From positions 1 through 34,259 of the forward strand of contig JAPLDY010000094.1 of assembly GCA_026391595.1 (NCBI GenBank): a DNA stretch of 34,259 bases, given 5' to 3'. Under the pieces are notes generated by a model. That model was not told the DNA's origin. It did not search any database and worked only from the letters and a program-made list of their open reading frames with translations. The first letter of the stretch is position 1. Every line of letters begins with the position of its first letter. This stretch comes from Bacteroidia bacterium (GTDB taxonomy: Bacteria > Bacteroidota > Bacteroidia > Bacteroidales > VadinHA17). A program made the translations under genes and the position numbers. Below, one piece after another: positions 1-10,937 of the stretch.

Positions 1-140
1 GGCGTTTAATAATTGTAATTTTACAACTGATTTACAAAACGAAAAGCTATATATATGGCTTATAATTAGGCTGTTATCTGATGTTCTGATTTTATCGGAC
101 AACAGAACGGTTTAATTCAGAGGGCCAAAATAAATTAGTT

Positions 141-407
141 ATGAACAGAAACAGATTCGTCTCGATCCTGGGTTGTCTGGTAATTTTTACCGTTCAGGCT
201 ATGGCTCAGGCTCCGTTCACTGACAGTGAGATGGGCTCTGAATTCATCAGGGGAATGGAGCTTTTCAACAAGGAAAAATATCCGGCTGCCATACGGTTTC
301 TGGATTCATATATTGAAAACAACAATAATTCTGACGTCATACTGCTCGCAGAGGCAAAATATTACAGATCAGTGGCAGCGCTTCATCTTTTCAATCCGGA
401 TGCGTAA
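141..407 (+). pseudogene. N-terminal fragment (signal peptide and first TPR) of an interrupted TPR repeat protein
   Basis: This 88-codon ORF begins with a clear Sec signal peptide (hydrophobic core VSILGCLVIFTVQAMAQ, likely cleavage after AMAQ). It then enters a TPR-like helix pair (EFIRGMELFNKEKYPAAIRFL). It stops at TAA (405-407) in the middle of a TPR sequence. The same reading frame continues without a frameshift: after NPDA, the stop, then YR and the ATG of the 915-aa ORF at 414. The natural reading is one gene of about 1006 residues, 141-3161, broken by a single nonsense codon, for example GAA to TAA. Seen: same frame and continuous TPR pattern. Inferred: that the stop is a recent mutation or a sequence error. 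Without this fragment the downstream ORF has no export signal. Confidence 0.75.
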
Positions 408-413
408 TACAGG

Positions 414-3161
414 ATGATAACCTTCATAAGGACACACCCTGAGAGCCACCGGATCAATGAAGCCTACCTGGCTCTTGGCGATTATTTTTATCAGAATAAA
501 AGCTACCGGAAGGCTGCACTTTACCTTGAGCAGGTTAGGAGGTGGGAATTATCGCAGGAAAAGCTTCCTGAATATTTCTTCCGTCTGGGTTATTCACTAA
601 TGATTAAAGGCGACAAGCCCAGAGCAATGCTCATGTTCTCGGAGATAAAGGACATAGACACAGAATACACCTCTCCGGCACTCTACTATTTTTCACATTT
701 AGCCTATGAGCAGAAAATGTACGAGACCGCAATGGATGGTTTTTCCCGTCTGAAGAATGATGAGACATTCGGAGGTGTTGTACCGTTTTATATTGTCCAG
801 ATACTTTATCTGAAGAAGGATTATGATCAGATACTGACCATGGCTCCGGAGCTTTTAAAATCTGCCGGACCGGTAAGAGCAGTGGAGATTTATCGCTTCA
901 TTGGTGATGCTTATTATAACAAAGGAAATTACACTGTAGCACTTCCTTACCTGGAAAAATTTGCATCAGGGACAAAGATCAGTGCAAGAGAAGATAAATA
1001 CCAGTTAGGCTACTGCTATTACAAAACCGGTGAAACTGATAAAGCGATAAAACTGCTTCGTGAAATCGGAGCCGGCAACGATGAACTCAGCCAGAATATA
1101 TGGTTCATACTGGGCGACTGCTATCTTCAAAAAGGGGATAAGAAACGTGCTCAGCTTGGATTCTCGGAAGCCTCAAAGCTCAATTTTGACAAAAATATTA
1201 CCGAGCAGGCTCTCTTCAGCTATGCAAAGCTGACATATGAAACTTCATATTCGCCCTTTGGAGAAGTTATAAATGCATTTCAGGATTACATTGAACGCTA
1301 CCCTGCTTCCGACAGGATCGACGAGGCTTACAACTACCTGATCAGCACATATATGCAAGTTAAGAACTATAAGGCTGCGCTTGCATCTCTCGATAAGATA
1401 CCAAATAAGAGCAGTAAACTCGAGGAGGCTTATCAGCGGGTGGCATTTTTCAGGGGGCTTGAACTGTTCAAGAACATGGAACTTGAACCTGCAATTGCAA
1501 TGTTCGAGAAATCTCTCAAATTTGAAAAGTACAACAGGCAGCTGAGGGCCCGGGCCGTTTACTGGAAAGGTGAGGCATCATATCGCCTGGGCAGATATGA
1601 AGATGCAAAGACTGATTATACTACATTCATCGGGATCCCCGGCTCATCGACACTTGGTGAGAACTCACTTTTAAGGTATAACCTGGGATATTCATTCTTC
1701 AATCTTAAGGATTATGCAAATGCAATCACCCATTTTAAAACTTTTGAATCAGAGGTTGCCAATGCGAGATCTGAGGTCATGGTTGATGCCAGGAACAGGA
1801 TAGCAGACTGTTTTTACATTACGATGAACTATCCCACTGCCATAACTTATTATGACAAGGTGATAGACTTCGGAAAGATTGATGCCGACTATGCTATGTT
1901 CCAGAAGGGTTTTTCACTCGGACTTATGAATGATGAGAGGGGCAAGGCTGATGTACTTTCATCACTGACAACCAGATATCCGTCTTCAGCTTATGTTCCA
2001 AATGCAATTTTCGAAAGAGGCAGGGCACATGTTGTCCTTGAAGATTATCAGAAGGGTGAAGCCGATTTCAACACTGTGATTACATCATTCCCGGAGAGTC
2101 CTTTTGTTCCTCGGGCAATGGTTCAGCTGGGCCTGCTATACTATAATACGGATCAGAACGACAAGGCAATAGCCCAGTATAAGAAAGTTGTTGAGAAATA
2201 CAAGTCGACACCGGAAGCCAGGGCAGCTCTTACAGGACTGAAGAACACCTATGTAGAGATTAATGACGTGGATTCCTATTTCGCATATATAAAAACACTC
2301 CAGGGGTATGGCGACGTTAACCTTGCCGAAAAGGACTCCCTGCTTTATGCGTCTGGTGAAAATCTGTATATCACTGGCAAATACCAGAGAGCTGCTGAAG
2401 CATTCAGGAGTTATATAAAAGAATTTCCCTCCGGAAGCTTCCTACAGAATTCACAGTTCTACCTTGCTGAATGCTACAGGAAAACCGGCAATGACGATGA
2501 AGCTCTCAAGTTGTTTGTAGCAGTAGCCGGATCACCGGTAAATCAGTTTACGGAACAGTCGCTGAACGCAGCTGCAGCTATTTATTATTCAAAGGAAGTT
2601 TATGTATCATCCCTGGAATATTATGAAAAGCTTGAGAAAGGTGCCTCCACATCCGAGTTTAAGATAACTGGGCTGAGAGGTGGGCTCCGGTCAGCATATC
2701 AGCTGGGCGATGCTCAAAAAACAATTGCAGCGGCAGATCAGATAACCGGAACTCCAAATGTACCGGAGGAGCTTTCACGGGAAGCAATATTTATGAGGGC
2801 AAAGGCAAATTACAGCCTGAACAATTTTGAAAGCGCCCTTACCGATTTCCAAAAAACTGCAAATGAAGTGACAAGCGCCGAAGGTGCAGAATCAAAATAC
2901 AGGGTGGCTGAGCTTCTTTTCAGGAAGGACCAGATAGACGAATCTGAAAAGCTGGTTACTGAATTCATCGACCAGAATTCCCCGCACCAGTACTGGATGG
3001 CAAGGATGTTCATCCTCCTTTCCGACATAAGCCTGAAAAAGGGAGATAAGCTGCAGGCACGAGTGACGCTTGAGAGCCTCAGGGATTATTATACTATTGA
3101 TAATGATGGTATACTGGATGAGGTAAAAGCAAAACTCGACGTCATCAATGCAGGCAATTAA
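414..3161 (+). CDS. Large tetratricopeptide-repeat protein (main body of the interrupted gene)
   Basis: This 915-aa ORF consists almost entirely of TPR and TPR-like helical repeats, such as EAYLALGDYFYQNKSYRKAALYLEQV, VEIYRFIGDAYYNKGNYTVALPYLEKF and QNSQFYLAECYRKTGNDDEALKLF. No catalytic domain is visible. TPR solenoids of this kind act as protein-protein scaffolds. With the upstream fragment the full protein would be exported and probably periplasmic. The ATG at 414 lies mid-repeat and is only the first ATG after the TAA, so it is probably not the native start. An outer-membrane beta-barrel gene follows 67 nt after its stop in the same direction, which suggests a shared envelope role (inference). 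The ORF has no further disruptions over 2.7 kb. Confidence 0.85.
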   Translation: MITFIRTHPESHRINEAYLALGDYFYQNKSYRKAALYLEQVRRWELSQEKLPEYFFRLGYSLMIKGDKPRAMLMFSEIKDIDTEYTSPALYYFSHLAYEQKMYETAMDGFSRLKNDETFGGVVPFYIVQILYLKKDYDQILTMAPELLKSAGPVRAVEIYRFIGDAYYNKGNYTVALPYLEKFASGTKISAREDKYQLGYCYYKTGETDKAIKLLREIGAGNDELSQNIWFILGDCYLQKGDKKRAQLGFSEASKLNFDKNITEQALFSYAKLTYETSYSPFGEVINAFQDYIERYPASDRIDEAYNYLISTYMQVKNYKAALASLDKIPNKSSKLEEAYQRVAFFRGLELFKNMELEPAIAMFEKSLKFEKYNRQLRARAVYWKGEASYRLGRYEDAKTDYTTFIGIPGSSTLGENSLLRYNLGYSFFNLKDYANAITHFKTFESEVANARSEVMVDARNRIADCFYITMNYPTAITYYDKVIDFGKIDADYAMFQKGFSLGLMNDERGKADVLSSLTTRYPSSAYVPNAIFERGRAHVVLEDYQKGEADFNTVITSFPESPFVPRAMVQLGLLYYNTDQNDKAIAQYKKVVEKYKSTPEARAALTGLKNTYVEINDVDSYFAYIKTLQGYGDVNLAEKDSLLYASGENLYITGKYQRAAEAFRSYIKEFPSGSFLQNSQFYLAECYRKTGNDDEALKLFVAVAGSPVNQFTEQSLNAAAAIYYSKEVYVSSLEYYEKLEKGASTSEFKITGLRGGLRSAYQLGDAQKTIAAADQITGTPNVPEELSREAIFMRAKANYSLNNFESALTDFQKTANEVTSAEGAESKYRVAELLFRKDQIDESEKLVTEFIDQNSPHQYWMARMFILLSDISLKKGDKLQARVTLESLRDYYTIDNDGILDEVKAKLDVINAGN

Positions 3162-3228
3162 AGAGATTACTGACTGATACCCGACATGCAAAAGGGAATT
3201 TTAGAAATTTTTGAGAAACAGAAGTGAA

Positions 3229-4932
3229 ATGAAAAAAATCCTGATAATATTGCCTCTGATATTCCTGACTTGCCTGGCTGGTTCAGCACAGACGGTTCAG
3301 CAGGATCTTGACAGGGAAGTGACTCTTTATAATCCGTATAAGCCCTCTGTACCGGACTTCAAAAAGAGGAGCTATCTGCCTGATATCAGCGATACTGCAA
3401 AGCTGAGGCCCGACTTTAAATATGATGTTTCGACCACGGCCTTTTCGCCGGAATATACCATCAGTCCTATTAAGCCTGCTGCTCTGCTTCCCGATCCTCT
3501 GCCAAAGCTGTACAAGAGTTACGTAAAGCTTGGATTTGGGAATTATATCACACCCATGGCTGAGATCAGTATCACCAATGAACGCTCAAAGAAAGGAGCA
3601 ATAGGTTTCTATGCAAGACATTTCTCCACAAACGGTCATATTCGCCTGCAGGAAGACCACGATAAAGTCTTTGCAGGATACATGGATAATGATCTTGCAT
3701 TATATGGAAAAAAATTCTTCCGCGAAAGCCTGCTTGAAGGATCGGTTGACTTTACCCAGAAGCTGAGGTATGCATATGGATATGATACCACTATTGTCCG
3801 TGATGAATCGGATAAAAAAGAGATCAGGATGGGGTATAATAACCTGAGCGCAGACATTTCACTCGCCTCATTGACTCTTGATTCTACGAGCTATTCATAT
3901 GATTTTGACCTTAATTATGATTATTTCTATCACACCAACAAGAAATCTCAGCATAACATTGGACTGACAGGAAGTATGGCTACAAAGTATGAAGGATTTT
4001 ATATTGGTTCAGGCCTTGAATTTCAGTATTTCATGCTTTCGGAGCAGCTTTGGGACAAGTCCAAGTATCTCGTGTCTCTTAGTCCTTTTGTTAAGAAGAG
4101 CACTCCTCAATGGAACTTCAAAGCCGGACTTCAGTTGCTCCTCGACAGGAATATGACTGAGAAGCCGAGATTCCATATTTACCCGGACGTAAACTTCGGA
4201 TTCAGCGTGGTACCCTCATATGTCAGGTTTTTCGCAGCTTTGGGTGGCAGACTTGAAAGGAACGAACCAAAAGTGATTATCGGGGAAAATCCATTCCTCA
4301 TCCGCAACGGAACCTTGTTTAAGCTGCCAAATACCAGTCATAATCTGATTATTTCGGCAGGGGTCAACGGAAATACCGGAATAGGCGGAAATTATGTTTT
4401 ATCGGCTTCATATTCATTAATTAACGATATGTTGTTCTATGCCAATATAGTGAATACAGCAGATTTTATATCACCTCAGATTGGTAACATGTTCATTCCC
4501 CTTACTGACGATGGCGAGCTACTGAAGATACATGGAGAGATAAGCGGGCTGATAAAGGACAAGATCATGTATAGAGGCGAAGCAAACTGGTACAATTATT
4601 CGCTTACCCAATATGATTATCCTTTTAACAAGCCGGACTGGGATGCGAGTGTCGGTATTAAGTACAATCTGAGAAACAAAATTATTACAGGAGTAGATGT
4701 TACGGCGCTTGGCAAGCGCAGATTTGCAGTAATGAACGAAGCCACGCTGTTCACATTTCCGGATTATGAACCTGTACATGTCAATATCAACCTGAACGCA
4801 GAGTACAGGTACTCCAAGATACTATCGCTCTGGATTAAAGCCAATAATATAGCCTTCAACAAGTACTATGAATATGCCTACTACCCAACGCAGAGGTTCA
4901 TCTTTATGGTAGGATTCAGCTATAGCTTATGA
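3229..4932 (+). CDS. Outer-membrane beta-barrel protein (TonB-dependent-receptor-type barrel, no plug seen)
   Basis: The protein has 567 residues from the ATG at 3229. The ORF track starts at a TTG (3211), but the ATG gives a standard signal peptide, MKKILIILPLIFLTCLAGSAQ. After a proline-rich N-terminal stretch come alternating amphipathic strands typical of an outer-membrane barrel, for example YVKLGFGNYITPMAEISI, YRGEANWYNYSLTQYDY and YRYSKILSLWIKANNIAFNKYYEYAYYP. The C-terminus, ending RFIFMVGFSYSL, resembles the last strand of TonB-dependent receptors. I see no plug domain or TonB box, and the length is short for a full receptor. It follows the TPR gene by 67 nt and is probably co-transcribed with it. 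The ligand is unknown. Confidence 0.75.
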   Translation: MKKILIILPLIFLTCLAGSAQTVQQDLDREVTLYNPYKPSVPDFKKRSYLPDISDTAKLRPDFKYDVSTTAFSPEYTISPIKPAALLPDPLPKLYKSYVKLGFGNYITPMAEISITNERSKKGAIGFYARHFSTNGHIRLQEDHDKVFAGYMDNDLALYGKKFFRESLLEGSVDFTQKLRYAYGYDTTIVRDESDKKEIRMGYNNLSADISLASLTLDSTSYSYDFDLNYDYFYHTNKKSQHNIGLTGSMATKYEGFYIGSGLEFQYFMLSEQLWDKSKYLVSLSPFVKKSTPQWNFKAGLQLLLDRNMTEKPRFHIYPDVNFGFSVVPSYVRFFAALGGRLERNEPKVIIGENPFLIRNGTLFKLPNTSHNLIISAGVNGNTGIGGNYVLSASYSLINDMLFYANIVNTADFISPQIGNMFIPLTDDGELLKIHGEISGLIKDKIMYRGEANWYNYSLTQYDYPFNKPDWDASVGIKYNLRNKIITGVDVTALGKRRFAVMNEATLFTFPDYEPVHVNINLNAEYRYSKILSLWIKANNIAFNKYYEYAYYPTQRFIFMVGFSYSL

Positions 4933-4937
4933 GAGAG

Positions 4938-4992
4938 TCTTGCAGGTCTTGCCAGTCTTGCAGGTCCTTTACGACTTGCACGACCTGCATGA
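4938..4992. repeat. Palindromic repeat downstream of the barrel gene
   Basis: The left arm tcttgcaggtcttgccagtc (4938-4957) pairs with the reverse complement of gacttgcacgacctgcatga (4973-4992) at 17 of 20 positions. The word TGCAGGTC occurs twice 18 bp apart (4941 and 4959) and once inverted (4982-4989). It begins 6 nt after the stop codon. It could fold in RNA and protect or end the upstream transcript, but no T-run follows. It looks like an intergenic palindromic repeat rather than a classical terminator. Confidence 0.6.
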
Positions 4993-5045
4993 CAAATCTT
5001 TCCCTGTTAATTTCTATATTAAATTGTGCATAAAAAATAACATAT

Positions 5046-5080
5046 TTTTAACAGAAAACCGTTTAAAATGTATATATTTG
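5046..5080 (+). promoter_or_regulatory. Candidate Bacteroidota promoter for gyrB
   Basis: A perfect -7 box TATATTTG (5073-5080, consensus TAnnTTTG) is preceded about 19-22 nt upstream by a TTTA-like -33 region. It would leave a leader of roughly 180 nt before the gyrB ATG. The 335 bp gap 4933-5267 holds the palindrome above, this box and an untranslated leader. I see no convincing small gene or known riboswitch in it; the 62-aa ORF at 4940 mostly translates the repeat. Confidence 0.4.
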
Positions 5081-5255
5081 CAGTATTATTTAATATTCAT
5101 ATTATCAATTGCTTATAACACAAAATGAGAGGTCTTTCCTGGTAGCTGTAGGCGGTGAAAAATATATTCTTGTCCTGATTCCCTTAAATCATTTTACTAA
5201 TCAGTTGGCGATGAGAAGAACAAAGCTCTCTTTTAGTGTTATTTGGATGTTATAA

Positions 5256-7238
<1,983 letters not shown>

Positions 7239-7240
7239 TT

Positions 7241-7276
7241 AACCACCTTCCTCCTGACTTGACATCAGGGGTGGTT
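7241..7276. terminator. Hairpin between convergent gyrB and DUF362 genes
   Basis: AACCACC (7241-7247) pairs perfectly with GGTGGTT (7270-7276), and an inner CCTGA/TCAGG pair lengthens the stem. It starts right after the gyrB stop and its last base overlaps the stop codon of the minus-strand gene. Its position suggests a bidirectional terminator. The flanking T-tracts are weak, so intrinsic termination is inferred mainly from structure and location. Confidence 0.55.
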
Positions 7277-8388
7277 TAGTCGCCAAAGACTTTTCGTCGT
7301 ACCTCAACTGCACTATATTGGCAAACCTCGGCGCAGCAGAAGCACCTGATGCATTTATTGTCAGTCAGAACGACCCACTTCTTCTTCTCGGGATGCATGG
7401 TTATCGCATTAACAGGGCATATTTTTATGCACTCCTGGCAACCTGTGCAGTTTATGTGTTTAAATACCGGTCTTTTTTCAAATCTCTTTATAAAATGCAG
7501 CCTGTGCTTTATGAATCTGGCAACTATATTTTCATTGACGGAAATTGGAATACGCTTGAAATCTTTCCTGATAAGAGTCTCAAGTTCCGGCCCGTCATAA
7601 ACTATATCGCTGCGATCCGTGAGCCATTGTCTTCTTGAAAGGGCAATCGCATTAGTGGGGATATCCATAGGGTCATAACCTGCTATTGTACTGGCAATAA
7701 TATCCATGGCCAAAGGATTCGAAGATCCAATCAGAACTTCCGTTGCAAAAGGAGTACCCTGCCCGGGACCATGGCCTTCCATGCCCATAATGCCGTCCAT
7801 TATGAAAAAATGTGGGGTTACTGCCTCATTCAGATCAACAAGGAAAACGGAAAACCTATCCCTGTCATTATGAAGCGCATGCTGCATCGCTTTGGAAAAC
7901 CCGGGTACAAGTCCAAGTGAATTCTTTATAGCCCCGGTGAAATAAACCAGCTCATGGTTCTTGAATTTTGGCAGGGAAATAATCAGATCGACTTCCCGGG
8001 TAACAGATGCTATCCTGATCTTCCCGTTTTTAAGTACTGCTTCTGCAGGATTCTTTAAAAAATCAACCCATTCAGCTCCTGTTCTCCTGCATACATCATA
8101 AATCCCTGATTTTTCGCATTTGAAGCCTGGCAGATGCATCGCAGGAGAATCGCCCACTAAAACAGTTGCACCTTTTGACTGAAGCAACCTTACCATCGCT
8201 TCGACCACCACAGGATGTGTGCTTATGCATTTGGCAGGGTTGCTGTCGATAAGTATGTTGGGCTTGACAAGGACCTTTTTGCCTGAAACATCCGGACCTT
8301 CACATGCAGTATATATTTCAGAAATTAAATCGTAGACTTTGATGGGATTATACTCGCCGCATCTCCTTACAGTGACTTTTGTATTCAT
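7276..8388 (-). CDS. DUF362 domain protein with C-terminal double 4Fe-4S ferredoxin domain
   Basis: The product is 370 aa from the ATG at 8388; the longer ORF starts at a TTG and is less likely. The N-terminal three quarters match the DUF362 fold, with GKKVLVKPNILIDSNP, PVVVEAMVRLL, LIISLPKFKNHELVYFTGAIKNSLGLVPG and MDGIMGMEGHGPGQGTP. The C-terminus carries two cysteine clusters, CTGCQECIKICP (about residue 314 on) and CIRCFCCAEVC (about 346 on), as in 2x[4Fe-4S] ferredoxins. The protein is probably a cytoplasmic redox protein. DUF362 proteins have no single agreed reaction, so no substrate is assigned. It lies 33 nt downstream of dacB on the same strand and may be the last gene of the rlmN-dacB transcript. 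Confidence 0.85.
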   Translation of the reverse strand: MNTKVTVRRCGEYNPIKVYDLISEIYTACEGPDVSGKKVLVKPNILIDSNPAKCISTHPVVVEAMVRLLQSKGATVLVGDSPAMHLPGFKCEKSGIYDVCRRTGAEWVDFLKNPAEAVLKNGKIRIASVTREVDLIISLPKFKNHELVYFTGAIKNSLGLVPGFSKAMQHALHNDRDRFSVFLVDLNEAVTPHFFIMDGIMGMEGHGPGQGTPFATEVLIGSSNPLAMDIIASTIAGYDPMDIPTNAIALSRRQWLTDRSDIVYDGPELETLIRKDFKRIPISVNENIVARFIKHRLHFIKRFEKRPVFKHINCTGCQECIKICPVNAITMHPEKKKWVVLTDNKCIRCFCCAEVCQYSAVEVRRKVFGD

Positions 8389-8421
8389 GTAAAATTTTAA
8401 AGAGCACAAAGAAAAGAATAA

Positions 8422-9861
8422 TTATTCAGATAGGATTGTCTCCTTTAAAATTTCCTCAATATGAGAAATTACTTTCTGCTGTGATCCTGAAAAATTATTA
8501 ACTATTATGCAGAAAATCAAATTTTTACCTGTTAAGGTTGTAAGATATCCTGCATAGCTTCTGACCCTGGTCATTGAACCGCTTTTTGCCCTCATGCGTG
8601 ATTCAAATACAGGATCGGTGAAATGATTCTTAAGGGTGCCCTCCTTGCCTGCTTCCGGAAGTGAAGAATAGAACTGATCAAAATACTTTCCCCTGCTCTT
8701 CATATAAAACAGAAGGGAGACCATTCCCTTCGCATTGACTGCGTTGAGAGGAGAGAGGCCGCTTCCGTCCTCAATGAAAAAGCCATCTGTGCTTATGCCC
8801 GAGAGATCAAGGAATTCATGAATGCAGCTGACGCCCGATTCGGTGGCCCCATTCTTCTTATAAACCTTCCCGATCTCTTTGACAAGATGCTCAGCATACA
8901 GATTGACACTCTCATGATTAAGCACCTCAATGATCTTTTCAAGCGGCGGAGAAGATGTCTCGGCAATTTCGCGGACCTCGGTTTTAAGAGGTCTTTGCAT
9001 CAGCCTGACAGTTGTCGGATAAGTCGCAACATCGATTCCTGCATCCTTGAATTTCTGATTCATCATTTTTGCCATAATTAACGGAGGATCCGCGATGGAT
9101 GCATTCAATACAAAATCATTGACATTGGATGGGATCGTCCCTGCCAGCCAGCCGTTAGTGCTGTAGGGCGCTGCAAAAACATAGCCCCTGTCGGCGGTAC
9201 CTGCAGCAACGAGCCAGTTGGAAAATTCAAACCTGCATTCGGCAGGAGAGATGCCTGTAATATAAAGCTGTGAACTGTCAGATGCAGTCTTAAAATGTAT
9301 TTCATAGGAGTTATCGAAGAGTGATAATCCATATGCACCGGCTCCATAATAATTACCAGCATCCTCCCAGAGCCATTTGGAAGGTACCGGCAGATAATCG
9401 TAGTAAGAATCGTCAGTTATGACTCCCCCCGTTATCCTTCTTATCCTGAGTTTCTTCAATTCATCAATCCACCTGTCAGCAAATCCGGCATAATGCTCCT
9501 CAAATTTTTTTGATCCAAGAGAGGGATCTCCACCGCCTTTTATAACAATATTACCGTCCAGCAATCCAAACAATTTGTGTATATTCCCGGTATAACCGAT
9601 TTCAGTTTTAAAAGTGTATTCAGGACCAAGCAGTTCGAGAGCTGCGGAAGTTGTGACCAGTTTCAATATTGAAGCGGGAACAAGGCTTTTATCTGCATTA
9701 TATTCGAATACGGTTTTTCCGCTGTCGGAATCTATTATACAGAAAGAGACAGCAGCATGTTCCATTACAGAATCTGCAAGGAGCGAATTCAGGGCCCTTT
9801 CCTGCGAAAACATCTGGAGAGGGATCCAGAATAACAGAATGCTGAATAATCTTCGGGTCAT
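8422..9861 (-). CDS. dacB: D-alanyl-D-alanine carboxypeptidase/endopeptidase (PBP4, peptidase S13)
   Basis: This is a periplasmic penicillin-binding protein that trims D-Ala or cuts peptidoglycan cross-links. The signal peptide is MTRRLFSILLFWIPLQMFSQ. All three active-site motifs of the S13 family are visible: SxxK as S64-I-L-K67 (PASILKL), SxN as S318-V-N320 (NHESVNLYAEHL), and KSG at about 426-428 (RAKSGSMTRVRSYAGYL). GGGDPSLGS and FIEDGSGLSPLN are further family landmarks. The 479-aa length is normal for PBP4. It starts 2 nt after the rlmN stop, so the two are very likely co-transcribed and possibly translationally coupled. Confidence 0.93.
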   Translation of the reverse strand: MTRRLFSILLFWIPLQMFSQERALNSLLADSVMEHAAVSFCIIDSDSGKTVFEYNADKSLVPASILKLVTTSAALELLGPEYTFKTEIGYTGNIHKLFGLLDGNIVIKGGGDPSLGSKKFEEHYAGFADRWIDELKKLRIRRITGGVITDDSYYDYLPVPSKWLWEDAGNYYGAGAYGLSLFDNSYEIHFKTASDSSQLYITGISPAECRFEFSNWLVAAGTADRGYVFAAPYSTNGWLAGTIPSNVNDFVLNASIADPPLIMAKMMNQKFKDAGIDVATYPTTVRLMQRPLKTEVREIAETSSPPLEKIIEVLNHESVNLYAEHLVKEIGKVYKKNGATESGVSCIHEFLDLSGISTDGFFIEDGSGLSPLNAVNAKGMVSLLFYMKSRGKYFDQFYSSLPEAGKEGTLKNHFTDPVFESRMRAKSGSMTRVRSYAGYLTTLTGKNLIFCIIVNNFSGSQQKVISHIEEILKETILSE

Positions 9862-9863
9862 TT

Positions 9864-10892
9864 CTATTTGCTTTTATTCTGTTCCATTGTTGAAAGCAAT
9901 CCGCAGGCTGCCTGTATATCTTCTCCCCTTGACGTTCTTACAGTGGATAGAATCCCTTTGGCATTAAGTGCTTCCTTGAATCTGATTGTCGCAGCCATAT
10001 CGGGGCTCTCGAATTCTGAACCCGGTATTTTGTGAAACCTTATGATGTTAATCCTGCATTTAATGCCGTTGAGTATCCGTGCCAGCTCTTTAATATGTGC
10101 AGGTGAATCATTTACTCCTTTAAAGAGTATATATTCAAAAGAGACTCTTCTCTGGCTGTTGAAGTTGAAATCACGGATTATATCAAGTATATCCCTGACT
10201 GAGTTTGTTCCCTGTATAGGCATCAACGCCCGTCTCTCCTCGTCAAATGGGGAGTGAAGACTTACAGCAATATGGCACCGGCTCTTATCGAGGAACTCCT
10301 TAATGCTGTTTTTCAGTCCTATGGTGCTGACCGTTATCCGCGTGGGGCTCCACCCATATCCCCATTCAGAAGTAAGGATCTCAAGGCTCTTAAGGAGCTC
10401 TGCAGTATTGTCGAGGGGTTCACCCATTCCCATGAATACCATATTTGTCAGCCTGCCGAATTCCGGCATGCTCCTGAACTGGTTCAATATCTCATTGCAT
10501 GAGAGATTCCCCTGGAATCCCTGTTTACCGGTCATGCAGAATACGCAACCCATCTTGCATCCGGCCTGGGATGAAACACATATTGTAGCCCTGTCGTCAT
10601 CAGGGATAAAGGCAGTTTCTATATATTTGTCATCCAGTACTTTATATAGATATTTCTTTGTGCCATCCTTGCTTTCGGCGACATTTACAGGTTCTGAGAG
10701 GCCAATTTCATAATCAACAGAAAGGACCTCCCTCATCTTCTTCGAGAGATTGGTCATCTCATCAATCGTGGATATCTCCTTTTTATAAAGCCAATCAGCA
10801 ATCTGTCTTGCAGCAAACCCGGGAAGCTTAACCCGTTTTGTCACTGCTATCAGTTCATTCAGTGTTTTCCCGTATAGTTTCTCTTTAACCAT
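9864..10892 (-). CDS. rlmN: 23S rRNA (adenine-2503-C2) methyltransferase, radical SAM
   Basis: RlmN methylates A2503 of 23S rRNA and A37 of some tRNAs. The radical-SAM cluster motif CxxxCxxC is present as CKMGCVFC (C112, C116, C119 counting from the ATG at 10892). It is followed by MGMGEPLDN, ITVSTIGL, HIAVSLHSP and the late catalytic cysteine in AACGLLS (about C329). The ORF track start at 10910 is a TTG; the ATG six codons later gives the usual start MVKEKLYGKTLNEL. The product is 342 aa, a normal family length. It heads a tight minus-strand group with dacB. The gap to dapF upstream is filled by a long palindromic repeat. Confidence 0.95.
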   Translation of the reverse strand: MVKEKLYGKTLNELIAVTKRVKLPGFAARQIADWLYKKEISTIDEMTNLSKKMREVLSVDYEIGLSEPVNVAESKDGTKKYLYKVLDDKYIETAFIPDDDRATICVSSQAGCKMGCVFCMTGKQGFQGNLSCNEILNQFRSMPEFGRLTNMVFMGMGEPLDNTAELLKSLEILTSEWGYGWSPTRITVSTIGLKNSIKEFLDKSRCHIAVSLHSPFDEERRALMPIQGTNSVRDILDIIRDFNFNSQRRVSFEYILFKGVNDSPAHIKELARILNGIKCRINIIRFHKIPGSEFESPDMAATIRFKEALNAKGILSTVRTSRGEDIQAACGLLSTMEQNKSK

Positions 10893-10937
10893 TGAAAAAG
10901 AACCTGACAATATTCAGAATTTGATTAACAGGATCAT

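Noticed and set aside
414-416. ATG at 414 as genuine start of the TPR gene
   Set aside because: It lies in the middle of a TPR sequence continuous with the upstream frame and would give a protein without the signal peptide.
4940-5128. 62-aa ORF downstream of the barrel gene
   Set aside because: Its first part (MQVLPVLQVLYDLHDLHD) is just the palindromic repeat translated and the rest is AT-rich low-complexity; no homology recognised.
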